From Caulochytrium protostelioides (taxonomy: Eukaryota; Chytridiomycota; Caulochytriomycetes; Caulochytriales; Caulochytriaceae), in assembly GCA_003615045.1 (NCBI GenBank), contig ML014116.1, positions 124,001-188,000 of the forward strand: a stretch of DNA of 64,000 nt. The letters run 5' to 3'. Shown here in pieces: positions 29,931 to 40,400 of this stretch (within the stretch, counting starts at the first letter, position 1; each line of letters starts with the position of its first letter). Below the pieces are notes generated by a model. That model saw only the letters and a program-made list of their open reading frames with translations. It was not told the DNA's origin and did no database searches. Made by a program: the position numbers and the translations under genes.

Positions 29931-31196
29931 TTACGACGCGGATTTGCCGAGGAAACGGCTGAAGCTGGCCTCCTCGGCGCGGTCCTGGGCCAGCCGGTCG
30001 TTGTCGCGCTCGCGCGTGCGGCGGTCCTCGTGCAGCGGGTTGAACGGCGTGTCGTCGCCACCGTCGGCGCCGTCCATGCCGCCGTCGTGGCCGCGATCGG
30101 CCTCAGAGGTCGCACTGGCCTGGGAAGCATCCGTCGTCGTCGTCGTCGACGTCGTCGTCGCGGCCGTCGCCGCCGCGGCCGGATCGAGCGCCATATCGGC
30201 CATCAGCTTGGTCAGACTACCTTGCTGGCGCTTGGCCTCCTGGGCCTGCTTGCGCTTCAGGGCGCGCTCGAGCTCTGGCAGATAGTCGGCGTCGTAGCGT
30301 CCGCGGGCTTCGGCAAGGGCATCCATGAGGGCATCCATGCCCGTGCCGGTCACGGAGGACACGCCGACCACGCTGAGATGCTGGTAGAACTCGTCGAGCA
30401 CCATGCACATGCTGTTCACGAGGGTCGCCATATACGTGGTGTCGTCCGCCAGCGCGGCCTGGAAGGCCTCGAAGTCGCGCATCCACTCGACGGCGAACTG
30501 GTGGTCCTTGATGTCGGTCTTGTTCCAGACGAGCACAAAGGGCAGTTTCGTCTTGTAGAGAATCGAGCACGCGTACAGCATGTTCGACATGAACGTCGCC
30601 GGCGACGCCGAGCGCGGCGTGTCGATCACATAGCAGATCACCGTCGGGTGGGTCGCCGCTAGTGTGTCCGTGATGATCGTGCCGGACGCCGACCACGTGA
30701 AGATCTCGATCTGCCCTGGCGTATCAATCACAATGTAATCCAGCTCGGGCGCGCGCTTGTCCACAAGCTGCAGGACCTGGTCGAACTTGGTCGTAAACAG
30801 GTTCAGTGCCGTCAGGATCGCGCCGTTCGGGCCCAGCGTGTACTGCTTCATCACCTCCTTGTAGTTGACGGTGTCGCGGATGTCGATGTTGATGTCGAAC
30901 GGCAGGTACTGCACCGCAGGGTCGAGATTGATGGTATAGCCCGCTTTGCGCGTCTTCTTGAGGTGCGAGCTGAGCTGCGAGACAAAGGTGGACTTGCCCG
31001 AGCCCGCCATGCCGCTCACTAGCACGACCAGAGGCTGTTTTGCGGGCGGAGCTGCGCTGGCTGCGCTGGCCGCGCTGGCCGCGTGGGCCACAGTGGGTGG
31101 AGATGGTGACGTGGATGACGGCGCCGGCCCGGTCGGAGTTTCGCTTGCGGGCGCCGTGGCGGCCTGCCCGGGAGCCGAGGACATGGCTGAAGCCAT
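29931..31196 (-). CDS. GPN1: GPN-loop GTPase 1 (RNA polymerase II assembly/import factor)
   Basis: The frame gives 421 residues from the ATG at 31196; the open frame reaches back to a TTG that is discounted. The order is: an Ala/Ser/Pro-rich N-tail, P-loop GMAGSGKST (62-70), YTINLDPAV, the family-defining Gly-Pro-Asn loop in [11 protein letters not shown] (122-124), DTPGQIE (158 onward), VWNKTD for guanine specificity, and an acidic/basic C-terminal extension. GPN1 (yeast Npa3, human XAB1) helps assemble RNA polymerase II and import it into the nucleus and is essential in yeast. The C-terminal tail (Asp/Ala/Thr-rich) is typical for GPN1 rather than GPN2 or GPN3. A CAAT tetranucleotide run (about 31221-31240) lies just upstream of the start. 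Confidence 0.95.
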   Translation of the reverse strand: MASAMSSAPGQAATAPASETPTGPAPSSTSPSPPTVAHAASAASAASAAPPAKQPLVVLVSGMAGSGKSTFVSQLSSHLKKTRKAGYTINLDPAVQYLPFDINIDIRDTVNYKEVMKQYTLGPNGAILTALNLFTTKFDQVLQLVDKRAPELDYIVIDTPGQIEIFTWSASGTIITDTLAATHPTVICYVIDTPRSASPATFMSNMLYACSILYKTKLPFVLVWNKTDIKDHQFAVEWMRDFEAFQAALADDTTYMATLVNSMCMVLDEFYQHLSVVGVSSVTGTGMDALMDALAEARGRYDADYLPELERALKRKQAQEAKRQQGSLTKLMADMALDPAAAATAATTTSTTTTTDASQASATSEADRGHDGGMDGADGGDDTPFNPLHEDRRTRERDNDRLAQDRAEEASFSRFLGKSAS

Positions 31197-32862
31197 CGTC
31201 TTGGTGACCGATAACCCCACCAATCAATCAATCAATCAATCCGGCCCCGGGTTCCGTCAGGGTCTGCGTTAGCGATCGTCCAAAAGCGGAGCGGCGGCGT
31301 GTCAATCGGCCGGAGAATAGCAAAGCGGATCGCCGAAGCGACGACGAATGCGAATGCGGGATGCGGGATGCGTAACAGCGTTTAGAAAGGCCGCGAGACC
31401 AGGACACGTGGTCAACGGGGGATAGGGATGGGATGGCGATGGACCGCGGATGACTTGGCGACCGTGATGCTCCAAGAACACCTCGCATGCCGAGAGGAAG
31501 CGGGCGTGAACCATGCCGTGCGACGCCGCCGCTCGCAGGCCATCCGTGATGGCCCTCCGCCGACGCTGCGGACCCTGCCGCCGACACCCGTATGCGGCGG
31601 CAGGGATCGGCGCGGCACATGGAAGCGTGCGGAACAGCGCCCAACGGGACGAGCCCCGGCGCTCCGTGAAGGCATGGGGCTCGTGGCCCGCGACGTCTGG
31701 ATCCGGCGGCCTCCACCGCACTCCGCTCCGGCCGCTGCTGCGCCACGATGACGGCGGAGTTGGCCGACGGTGGGGCCGGCCTCGAGGCCGGCTCACGCGG
31801 CGCCGAGGCCACGCCGCCGGCCGCCGTGGATGGCCCTCGCGTATGATGGCGGGAAAGCGGACGTGGCCGCGTTCTCATCGACATGACCGCCAGCATCGTC
31901 GCGCAGCTGCCCGCGGCACGAGGCCGCGTGTCCAGGCGGCCCGTCCCCAGCGTCAGGCGACGACCCGACCGGGGGTCCCATGTCTCGCGCGAGAGCGACG
32001 ACAGCGCGAGCATGTCCCGCGTCATGGCGACGGCGGCAGCGACGGTTGATGGTCCAGGGCTCGCGCGCCGCTCCCGCTGTCGTCATGGCCAGGCACCACC
32101 AGGTGCCCATCCTCCCCGGGGTGAGATCTATCTCGGGCGGAGACCAGCGACACCGGCATCGTGGTCGCTGGCCAGCCAGTGCATCAACCGGTCGGGCCCA
32201 GGGCTCGCTGCGCCGCGGGTCGGTGCAAGCGGCAGGCTGGGCGGCGGACGAAACATCGGCGGCGCCGGGAGATGCCGCGGCCGCCCGCCGACGGGACGGG
32301 AGGCCCATGGCATGGGCCCGCGGGCGTTCCGGAACAGCGGCCGCCAGACGCTCGCCGCGGCGGTCCGCACGGCGCGACGACGACGCGGCGGACCGACCGT
32401 GGATGCGTCGTCCTCGCCGTCGGCGGCGCTCCCGTTGCGGCACTCCGCTGACGAGGAGCGGCTCTCGGCGGTCCGCGGCGCGCGGCCTGGACCCCGCCGA
32501 CCGGTCGGACTTTTTTTTCCGTCTGTCTGGGGGCATCCCCGCCGACGCCCGCCGCAGCACCGACGGTGGCACCCACCGGCTCGGTGGCCGCGCGCGTGCC
32601 ACGCTCCGAGGCACCCCACCCCGATCCACCGCCGTCCATTCCATCCCTCCCTAGCGCCAGGCATCGCGATTGGCCGGAGACCACGCATCGTTAACCCGCG
32701 TCGTTCCCGGCATCGTGAAAAAGTATACCGAAACATCCTCCTCGGTGGCCGTCCGCTGATTCACTCGTCTCGCAGAGACAGCTGCGCAGGTGTGGTCACC
32801 GCGCCCGTCCGTCCCGCCGTCTCGCGGCCGTGCCCCCGACGTCCCCTCGCCATCGCCATCGC

Positions 32863-32893
<31 letters not shown>

Positions 32894-33145
32894 ACAAGTA
32901 TCACCACGGCTGCCACCGCCGTCGCCGTCGCCGTCGCCGCCGCCTCGGCACGCACCATGGGCGCTACCACGGGCCCAGGCCTGACGGCCGCCCGTCCGCC
33001 CCGACCACGGCCGCCGCTGCCGGCACACGCCCATCGCTCTTCGCCAGACCCCGCCGCTCGATCAGCTCACACCGCGCGGACACCGTCGCCAGGCCCGAAG
33101 GCCGACCGCGCGGCCGCCTCGGCGTCCCATCGCCCGGACGGCAGC
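31197..33145. other. Long intergenic region upstream of the deubiquitinase gene
   Basis: About 1.95 kb without a supported gene. The plus frame stays open from 31883 into the deubiquitinase, but the residues are Arg/Pro/Ala strings without domain character and change composition near the ATG at 33146. A short CAAT repeat sits at 31221-31240 and a poly-T run near 32511. It contains the divergent promoters of GPN1 and the deubiquitinase. Confidence 0.5.
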
Positions 33146-33347
33146 ATGGACCCGGATCGTGCCGGCCGTCGCAGCGGCAACGGCGGCGCTTACGACGCGG
33201 CAACGGCGGCCGTGCTCAAGCGTCGCATCGCCTTTGTGCTCGCCGCGCCGGACCGCAAGGCCGCGATGCTGGCCAAAAAGTATCCGCCGATCAACGGCAC
33301 CGCCTACCACCACGCGCACCACGCGACGGGCACCGCGCCTACGGCCC

Positions 33348-33378
<31 letters not shown>

Positions 33379-35767
33379 GTACAAGGACGGGACGGGGCGG
33401 ACGGCGCCACTACGCCGCACGCTCGCGGAGGACTGGGGCCTCGCGATGGCGTGGCGGAGCCCGTCGCGGTCGCAGCCGATCGTGCCCGTCGGGCCGGGCC
33501 TGCGCAACCTGGGCAACACGTGCTTCCTCAACGCGGTGCTGCAGTGCCTGGCGCACACGGCGCCGCTCGCGAACCTGCTGCTGTCGCAGCGGCACTCGCA
33601 GACGTGCACGCGGCGCGCGACGGCGTTCTGCCTGCTGTGCACGTTCGAGCGCCACGTGGTCGCGAGCTTCGGGAAGGGCGCGCGCAGCGGCGCGGCCGGC
33701 GGCGTCCTTGACCCGCGCGCCATCGCCGGCCGCATCCGCCTCATCGCCAAGCAGATGCGCCCCGGAAACCAGGAGGACGCGCACGAGTTTCTGCGCTACT
33801 TTCTGGAGCATCTTCACCGCGATGTCGCGCTGACGCCGCCGGCGGCCGGCCGCCCCCAGGGCAGCGGCACTCACGGCAGCAGCGATCCCGCGAGCCGCGA
33901 CGCATCCATTGTAAGGACCATCTTTGGGGGCGCCGTGCGGTCGACCGTCACGTGCATGCGCTGCAAGACGCCCTCGCACACGTATGACCCGATCATGGAC
34001 CTCTCGCTCGATATCCAGCACGCGGACTCGGTCGCGCGCGCGCTCCGCTCGTTCACCCGCATCGAGCGGCTCGTCGGCGCCAACCAATACCGCTGCGCCC
34101 CGTGCAAGGCGCTGCGCGACGCCACCAAGCAGGTCACCCTCGCCGAGGCGCCGCGCATCCTCACGCTGCAGTTTAAGCGCTTCGACTTTGCCTTCGGCCG
34201 CGGGCACGGCGGCGGCAAAATCAACCGCCATATCGCCTTCGAGACAGCCCTCGACGTCGGCCCCTATCTCAGTGCCGCGGCCGCCGGCGCCGCCGTCCCA
34301 CTGAGCAAGGCCCAGCAGAAACACCAGAAGAAACAGCACCAACAGCAGCAACCGCACGCCGCGCCGGCCTCGCGGCCCTCCTCCGCCCAGACCCCAGGCC
34401 ATGCGCCCGCCGCATGCTGGTACGATCTCTATGGCGTCGTCGTGCATGCCGGCCACTCTCCCAATTCCGGCCACTACTACGCCTACGTCCGCGCCCACAA
34501 CGGCACCTGGTACCGCATGAACGACGCGAGCGTCAGCCAAGTGGGCCTCAAGACTGTTCAGGCCGAGGCCGCGTACATGCTCTTCTATGCGCGGCGCGAG
34601 CCCACGCCGCCCGCCAAGCCCGTCAAGCCCGCGGCGGCCACCGCAGCAGCCACGGCCACGACCCCGACCACGGCGTCGCCGGCGGGGGACGATCGTGCTG
34701 GCGCGGCGGCCATGGCGGCACTGTCCGCGGCGCAGCGCCAGCAACTCGCCAAACTAACGGGCATCCCGACGCCCGACACGTCGGCTTCCGAGCCGGAGAG
34801 CAGCGGCCACGAAGAGGACGAGGACGAGCGGGGACGGGTCGTGGCGCCCACGGCGACGGCGACGGCGACGGCCGCCGCCGGCCTGCCCCGCCCCGCGACC
34901 GCGGCGTCGCTGCCGTCGCCCGGCGTGTCGTCCGGCAGCTCCGGCGCCGACTCGGGTTCTGATTCAGAGTCGGATTCCGGCTCGGACGCAGTCGCTGCCG
35001 CCGATACCGATGCCGATGCCGCTGTGCCGGACGCCGTCGACCGGACGGCTCATGACTGGGCTGTGCCTGACCTCGCGGCCGCCCTGCAGCTCCGCGCTGC
35101 GGCGCCGGCGGCGCCGCGCATCAAGGCGACCGGCGCATGGAGCGTCATTGACGGCAGCGCCGCCGCCGCCGCCGCGGCGGAGACCGGCGCGTGGGTGTGT
35201 CTCGCGGCGCCGGCCGCGGCGGCCACCACCGTCATCGACGGCGCGCCAGCGCGCAGCCACGCCGCGCCGCCGCAGCCGTCGACGCCGGCCGCGGAGGACG
35301 GCCCCGCGGCGCGCGCGCGCTTCGCGGCGCGTGCCCAGCTGGTCGACGATTTGTCGGCACCCGACCGTGTCGCGACGTGGGACGCCGATGCGGACGCCGC
35401 GGCGGCGTCCGTGGGCGCGAAGCCCGGCGGCGGCGTGCTGTCCGGGCTGGCGCAGGTGCTGGCGGCGCGCAGTATGATCAAGCGCAACCGCCTGGACGAC
35501 GCGGAGTACGACCGCGGTCGGGTGAAGAAGGTGCGGCGCGGCGCGGGGGCGGCGGCGGCGAACGGCGGCGTGCTACCGCGGTCGGCGCTGTCGGACGCGG
35601 CGCGACTCGCCGAGGCTGCCCAGGCGTTCCAGCGCAGCGTCGAGGCCGCGAAGGGCTTCAAGGGCAAGGGCAAGGGCAAATTCAAGAAGGGCGCCGATGT
35701 GGTGGCCGAAGCGCTCGGCAAGAAGAAACCCCATGCGAAGCACCACCGTCGCCCTCAGCCCTACTAG
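33146..35767 (+). CDS. Ubiquitin carboxyl-terminal hydrolase, USP36/42-like
   Basis: The frame gives 873 residues from the chosen ATG at 33146; the frame is open back to 31883, so a longer form cannot be excluded. Family C19 signatures are complete: the Cys box GLRNLGNTCFLNAVLQCLAH with catalytic C126, the QEDAHEFLRYFL motif, a zinc-ribbon pair CMRC and CAPC in the fingers region, and the His box HSPNSGHYYAYV with H443 and the partner residue in MNDASV (D460). The DUB removes ubiquitin from proteins. The domain layout (N-terminal catalytic domain starting near residue 115, long acidic Ser-rich linker, Lys-rich tail KGKGKGKFKKGAD and KKKPHAKHHRR) resembles USP36/USP42 and fungal Ubp16, which work in the nucleolus. 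The basic tail would fit nucleolar targeting. Placement in the USP36 group is probable rather than certain. Confidence 0.88.
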
Positions 35768-37434
35768 CCGCGGCGCAACGACCCATCGGGTCCACCTCGC
35801 TTGATCGGCTCATCGGTGCGATACCCCTCAAGGACCCTGGCTGGAGGCACGCGAGCATCACGATGCCCCGCGGTTCTGCAGGGGATCGGCGCTGCGAATG
35901 GTGCACGTCCGATCGAGAATGAGGCGTCGACGGCGACGACGTTCTTTTACAGTTGATGCAGATTGCTGCTTTTAGTAGACCCCATGACGGTGAGGACACC
36001 AGGATCGCGCGTGGCGGCTCTGCGAAGAATCGAGAGATGGATGGTCCACCCTGGGGAGCATGGCCCCGCGTGGTGTACGCGCCTCGCTGGCGCGGCGGCG
36101 GCGGCGGCGGCGTGGGGGCAAGGGGACCACCACACCGACAGCATGTCGAGGCTTCAAGGGGGGGAACCCGGGCCACGACAAGAAAAGTGAGAAGGGCCTC
36201 ATTTCGGATCTCAGCGGCGGCGGCGGCGTCGACCGCGACGGGCGGCCGCCTCACGATCGGCAGCGGCCGTCGCCAGCGTCGGGGCCCGCGGCGGCGGCAG
36301 CGGCGGCAGCGACGGCAGCGACGACGCCGAGCGCTCGTGCACCGACACCGCGCGTGCCGCGGCGTCCGTCTCGCCCGGACGCCGCGGCCATGTCTCGTGC
36401 CCACATGCACCCACCCACGGCCGCGGCTGGAAGGATCTGCCGCGGCCGCCGTCGGGGGACGCCGTGGTCGGCGGCATCCCTACCACCACCACGGCGGCGG
36501 CGCCGGCGGCGGCGCCGGCGGCGGCGCCGGCAGCCGATACGGGCCGATGCTCGGGCTGACGGATCGACGCTTGGATCGCTCGGCTCCCAGCGGATTCGTG
36601 ACGACGTTCGAGGCGCCACCGGCAGGCGGGAGGGCGCGGCGTGCCGCGGGTATGTGAGACCCCGCACGGTCCGTGGGCCAGGAGGGCCTCTCCATGGGGT
36701 TGAGGATCGCCGCTGGGTCGCGGGTCGTTTTGCGACGCGCCGCTCGGCCGTTCTGATCGGCGCCTTTCTGCATCGCCGCGCATCGCAACGCTACTGCCGG
36801 TCCGTACGAGCGCTTGTCGCCGCCGCTGCCATCGGTCACCTCCACGCTACCCCCGCTGCCGTCGCCGCGTCAGCCCTGCCGCATCGCGTTCCAGCCGTGT
36901 GGCTGCCGACGAATCGCGGCGATCATCGCGTCTCGCGCATCAGGGGACCTCGGGATCGCGGCACCACCGCGCCGACGCGCGTATAAAATTCATCTCACCG
37001 GCCGCGCGGCTCCCGAGGCGACCTCCACGTCTGTGCCGCCCACGTCTGCGCCATACCGCGGGGCCAGCCACGTGGCTCTCGCCCGCCACCGTGCCACGTG
37101 CCACACGCCTCACCCTGCTTCATGGCGTCGGCCGCCGGTCGTCGATCTCGTGAGCTCCCTTCTCGCTTGGCGCGCTCGGTGCTTGAGGCGGGCGCCGCCG
37201 GGTCTCGCGGCTGCCCGCGCACGCACGGCTGCGGGTGACGCGGACGACCGCCACCGCCGTCGCGCAGGGCTGTCGCGACCACGGCCACGGGCTACGGCTA
37301 CTGCTCCGACTACGGTTACGGTGCGACGAGGACATCGGCGCCTGCTGCCGCTGCTGCTGCAGCCGTCGCCGCCCCTGTCTGCGTGAGCCTCCCGCGTTCA
37401 CTCGGCCGGCCGTCGGGTCCCCCCGGTTCGCATC
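35768..37434. other. Intergenic region upstream of the septation kinase gene
   Basis: About 1.7 kb, tandem-oriented neighbours. No coding feature is recognised; the open frames are Arg/Ala-rich artefacts. It contains GGC-rich runs (36090-36110, 36490-36530) and one TATA-like element listed separately. Confidence 0.5.
36982..36988 (+). promoter_or_regulatory. TATA-like element upstream of the septation kinase gene
   Basis: TATAAAA is in a GC-rich setting about 450 bp upstream of the ATG at 37435, a spacing close to that seen for the chitinase gene. Confidence 0.4.
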
Positions 37435-40400
37435 ATGTCGGGCGGCCGCATTGGCCACTTCCAGCTGGGAAATATCATCGGCTCTGGCGCGTTCGGCAAA
37501 GTCTACCAGGGCCTGAATATTGAGTCGGGTGCCGTGGTCGCGGTCAAGCAGATCCGCACGCACGATGTGCCAAAGGCGGAGCTCAAGATCATCCGTGCGG
37601 AGATCACGCTGCTGAAGGAGCTGAGCCACCCGAACATCGTCAGCTATGTGGGCTTCGAGAACACGAAGGACTCGATCTACATTATGATGGAGTACTGTGA
37701 GTCGGGCTCGCTGCAGAGCATCGTCAAGAAGTTCGGACGCATCGGCGAGCCGCTGCTCAGCATCTACATGGCCCAGACGCTGGAGGGTCTGGTGTTTCTC
37801 CACGCGCAGGGCGTGATCCACCGCGACCTGAAGGCCGGCAACATCCTGACGACCAAGTCGGGGCAGATCAAGCTGGCCGACTTCGGTGTCGCGACGCGCT
37901 CGGCCGACGCGAGCAAGACGGTCGCCGGCAGCCCGTATTGGATGGCGCCCGAGGTGATCGAGCTCTGCGGTGCGTCGACCGCGTCCGACATCTGGAGTGT
38001 CGGGTGCACCGCCATCGAGCTCTACCAGGGCGAGCCGCCCTACTTCCACCTCGGCGTCATGCCCGCCCTGTTCCGCATGGTCAGCGACGAGCGGCCGCCC
38101 TTCCCGGAGGGCATCTCCGCGTCCCTCGCCGACTTTCTGATGGAATGCTTCCAGAAGGACCCGAACCTCCGCATCGCTGCCAAAAAGCTGCTCAAGCACC
38201 CGTACATCACGAAGCAGCGCAAGCAGTTGATCTCTTCCGATGTCCTCGCCGACCCCTTCGGCTCCAACCCAGAGCTCCATGGCAGCGACGACGCCTTCCT
38301 CACGCGCCAGAGCAGCTTCGTGCCCGTTGCTACCGCCGTCGCTGCAGCCGGCCTGGCCGCCGCGCCGCTGACTCTGCCGTCCACAGCGGTGACGGCGGCA
38401 GTGACAGCGACAGTGAGCTTAAGCACCACCACCGGCGCCGCCAGCCATGGCGACGACGCGTCGATCAATGCGACCCTCTTTGCCGCCGGCAGCTCGCCGC
38501 CGCTGCCGGCCTCCGTGCTCGGCGGCGGCAGTCCAGCCGCGACGGCCTCGACGGCGGCCACGGGCGCGCTCGCGACTGCCCCGCCGGGCGGCCTCACCCG
38601 CGGCGGCACCACCCTCTTCACGACCTCCAGCAAGACCGACCGCGTGCTCATGCCCTCGACAAGCCCGACCCCCCTGGGCCGCGACCGTCTCCCGTATACC
38701 GGCATGCACCTCGCCGCCGGACTCGCCGGCACGATGCACCACGACCGTGGTCTCGCCCTCGATTCCGATGGCGGCGGCGGCGGCGGCGGCGGCCTGGGGC
38801 TGATGGCGACGGCGGCGACGACGACAACCCCGGCGACCCCCGCCGGCGCGGCCATGGTGATCTCGTCCGCGGCGGCACCGGTGAGTGCCGCGGGATCCGC
38901 CGCGGCCGCCGCGACGACGGCCCCGCTGCATCAGCTCGGCGTGCCCGAAACCGAGGACGAGGAGAACTGGGACGCCGATTTCACGGAGGACACCCAGCCG
39001 TCGTCGAGCCTATTTGCGCGGGTGGGGCGCGCCGCGCCAGGCGACGGCGTGCTAGGCCTCGAGCCCGCCGCCGCCGCCCTGCCGATCGTGCCGTCTCAAG
39101 CCCTCGCCCTGCTCGACCTCCAGACCACCGACCTGGACGGCATGGACGCCGACTTCGATGAGGACGCCGCCGAGGGCAGCCGCCTGGGGCGCGCCATGGG
39201 GGTCGGCGCGGGCGCCGCAATCGGCAGCGGCGGCGGCGGCCGCCACAGTACCACCAGCATGGCGCCGACGCTGCCGCCCTCGAGCCTGGTGCCGGGGCCG
39301 TTTGGCTCCGAGTCGTCGTTGCACCCCATGCCATCGCCGTCCGCCGCGTCGTCGCCGTCCGCTGCCCCGCGGCCGCGGTCCCTGTGGCGCCTCGGCGAAC
39401 CGAACATTCACGCGTCCGGCTCGCTCGCGTCGCTGGTCGGCCTCCCGACGGGGACGGGGACGGCGGCGACTGCAGCCGCGGGCGCCGGCGCCGGCGCGTC
39501 GCTCGCGTCGCTGCCCCCGCTGTCGCTGAGCCCCTCGGTGCGCCGGAACGCGAATCCGGTCGTGCTCGACCCCGACTTCGACGACCGGCTCGAGGTGCAG
39601 CAGCTGCTGACGGCGCCCGGCGCCACGGCGCCCGGCGTCGTGGTGGCCGCGGCGGCGGCGCGCGAAGACGACGACGAGGACGACTGGTCGCACGACTTCG
39701 ACGCCGACGTGTTCAGCCACGCGCTCCTGCCACCCATGGCCGTCGGCGTCAGCGCTGCTGCGGTCGCCGCCGCGCTGCCGGCGGCACCCGTTGCCGCCTC
39801 CCCAGCCGTCACGCGGACCGCCAGCGTGGCGCCGGCGGCGGCGATGAGCGGCGCTGGCGCTGCACCGCTGGAGCCTTCGGCGCTTGCGTTTGTCGACCCG
39901 GCGTCTGGAGCGACCGCGCCATCCGCATCCGCGGCCCTGGGTGCGCCGGCCGCGACGCCGCCGTCGTCCGCGACCACTGCCCTAGTCGCGGCCATGGACG
40001 CCCGAGCGCTCACGGTCCGAGCGCCGTCCGCCCAAGCGCCGTCCGCCCAAGCGCCGTCGGCCAAAGCGCCGTCGGCCAAAGCGCCGTCGGCCAAAGCGCC
40101 GTCCGCCAAAGCGCCGTCCGCCAAAGCGCCGTCCGCCAACGCACCCTCGGCTCACGCGCCATCGGCCAAAGCGCCGGGACTCGACATGAGCCGGTACATG
40201 GAAGCGCCGCACGACACCCACGACGACTTCAGCGACCTCGTCGGTGATCCGTTCGGGGCGGGCGGGCCGCGGCCGGCCGCGGTGCCCGCCGCCCCCACGC
40301 CGGCCGCCGCGTCCCACCCGAGGGCGGCGGCGGCGGCGCTGTCCCACGCGCACGTCGAGAACGCCGACGACGAGGACATCGAAGCCGGCTTCGACGGCGA

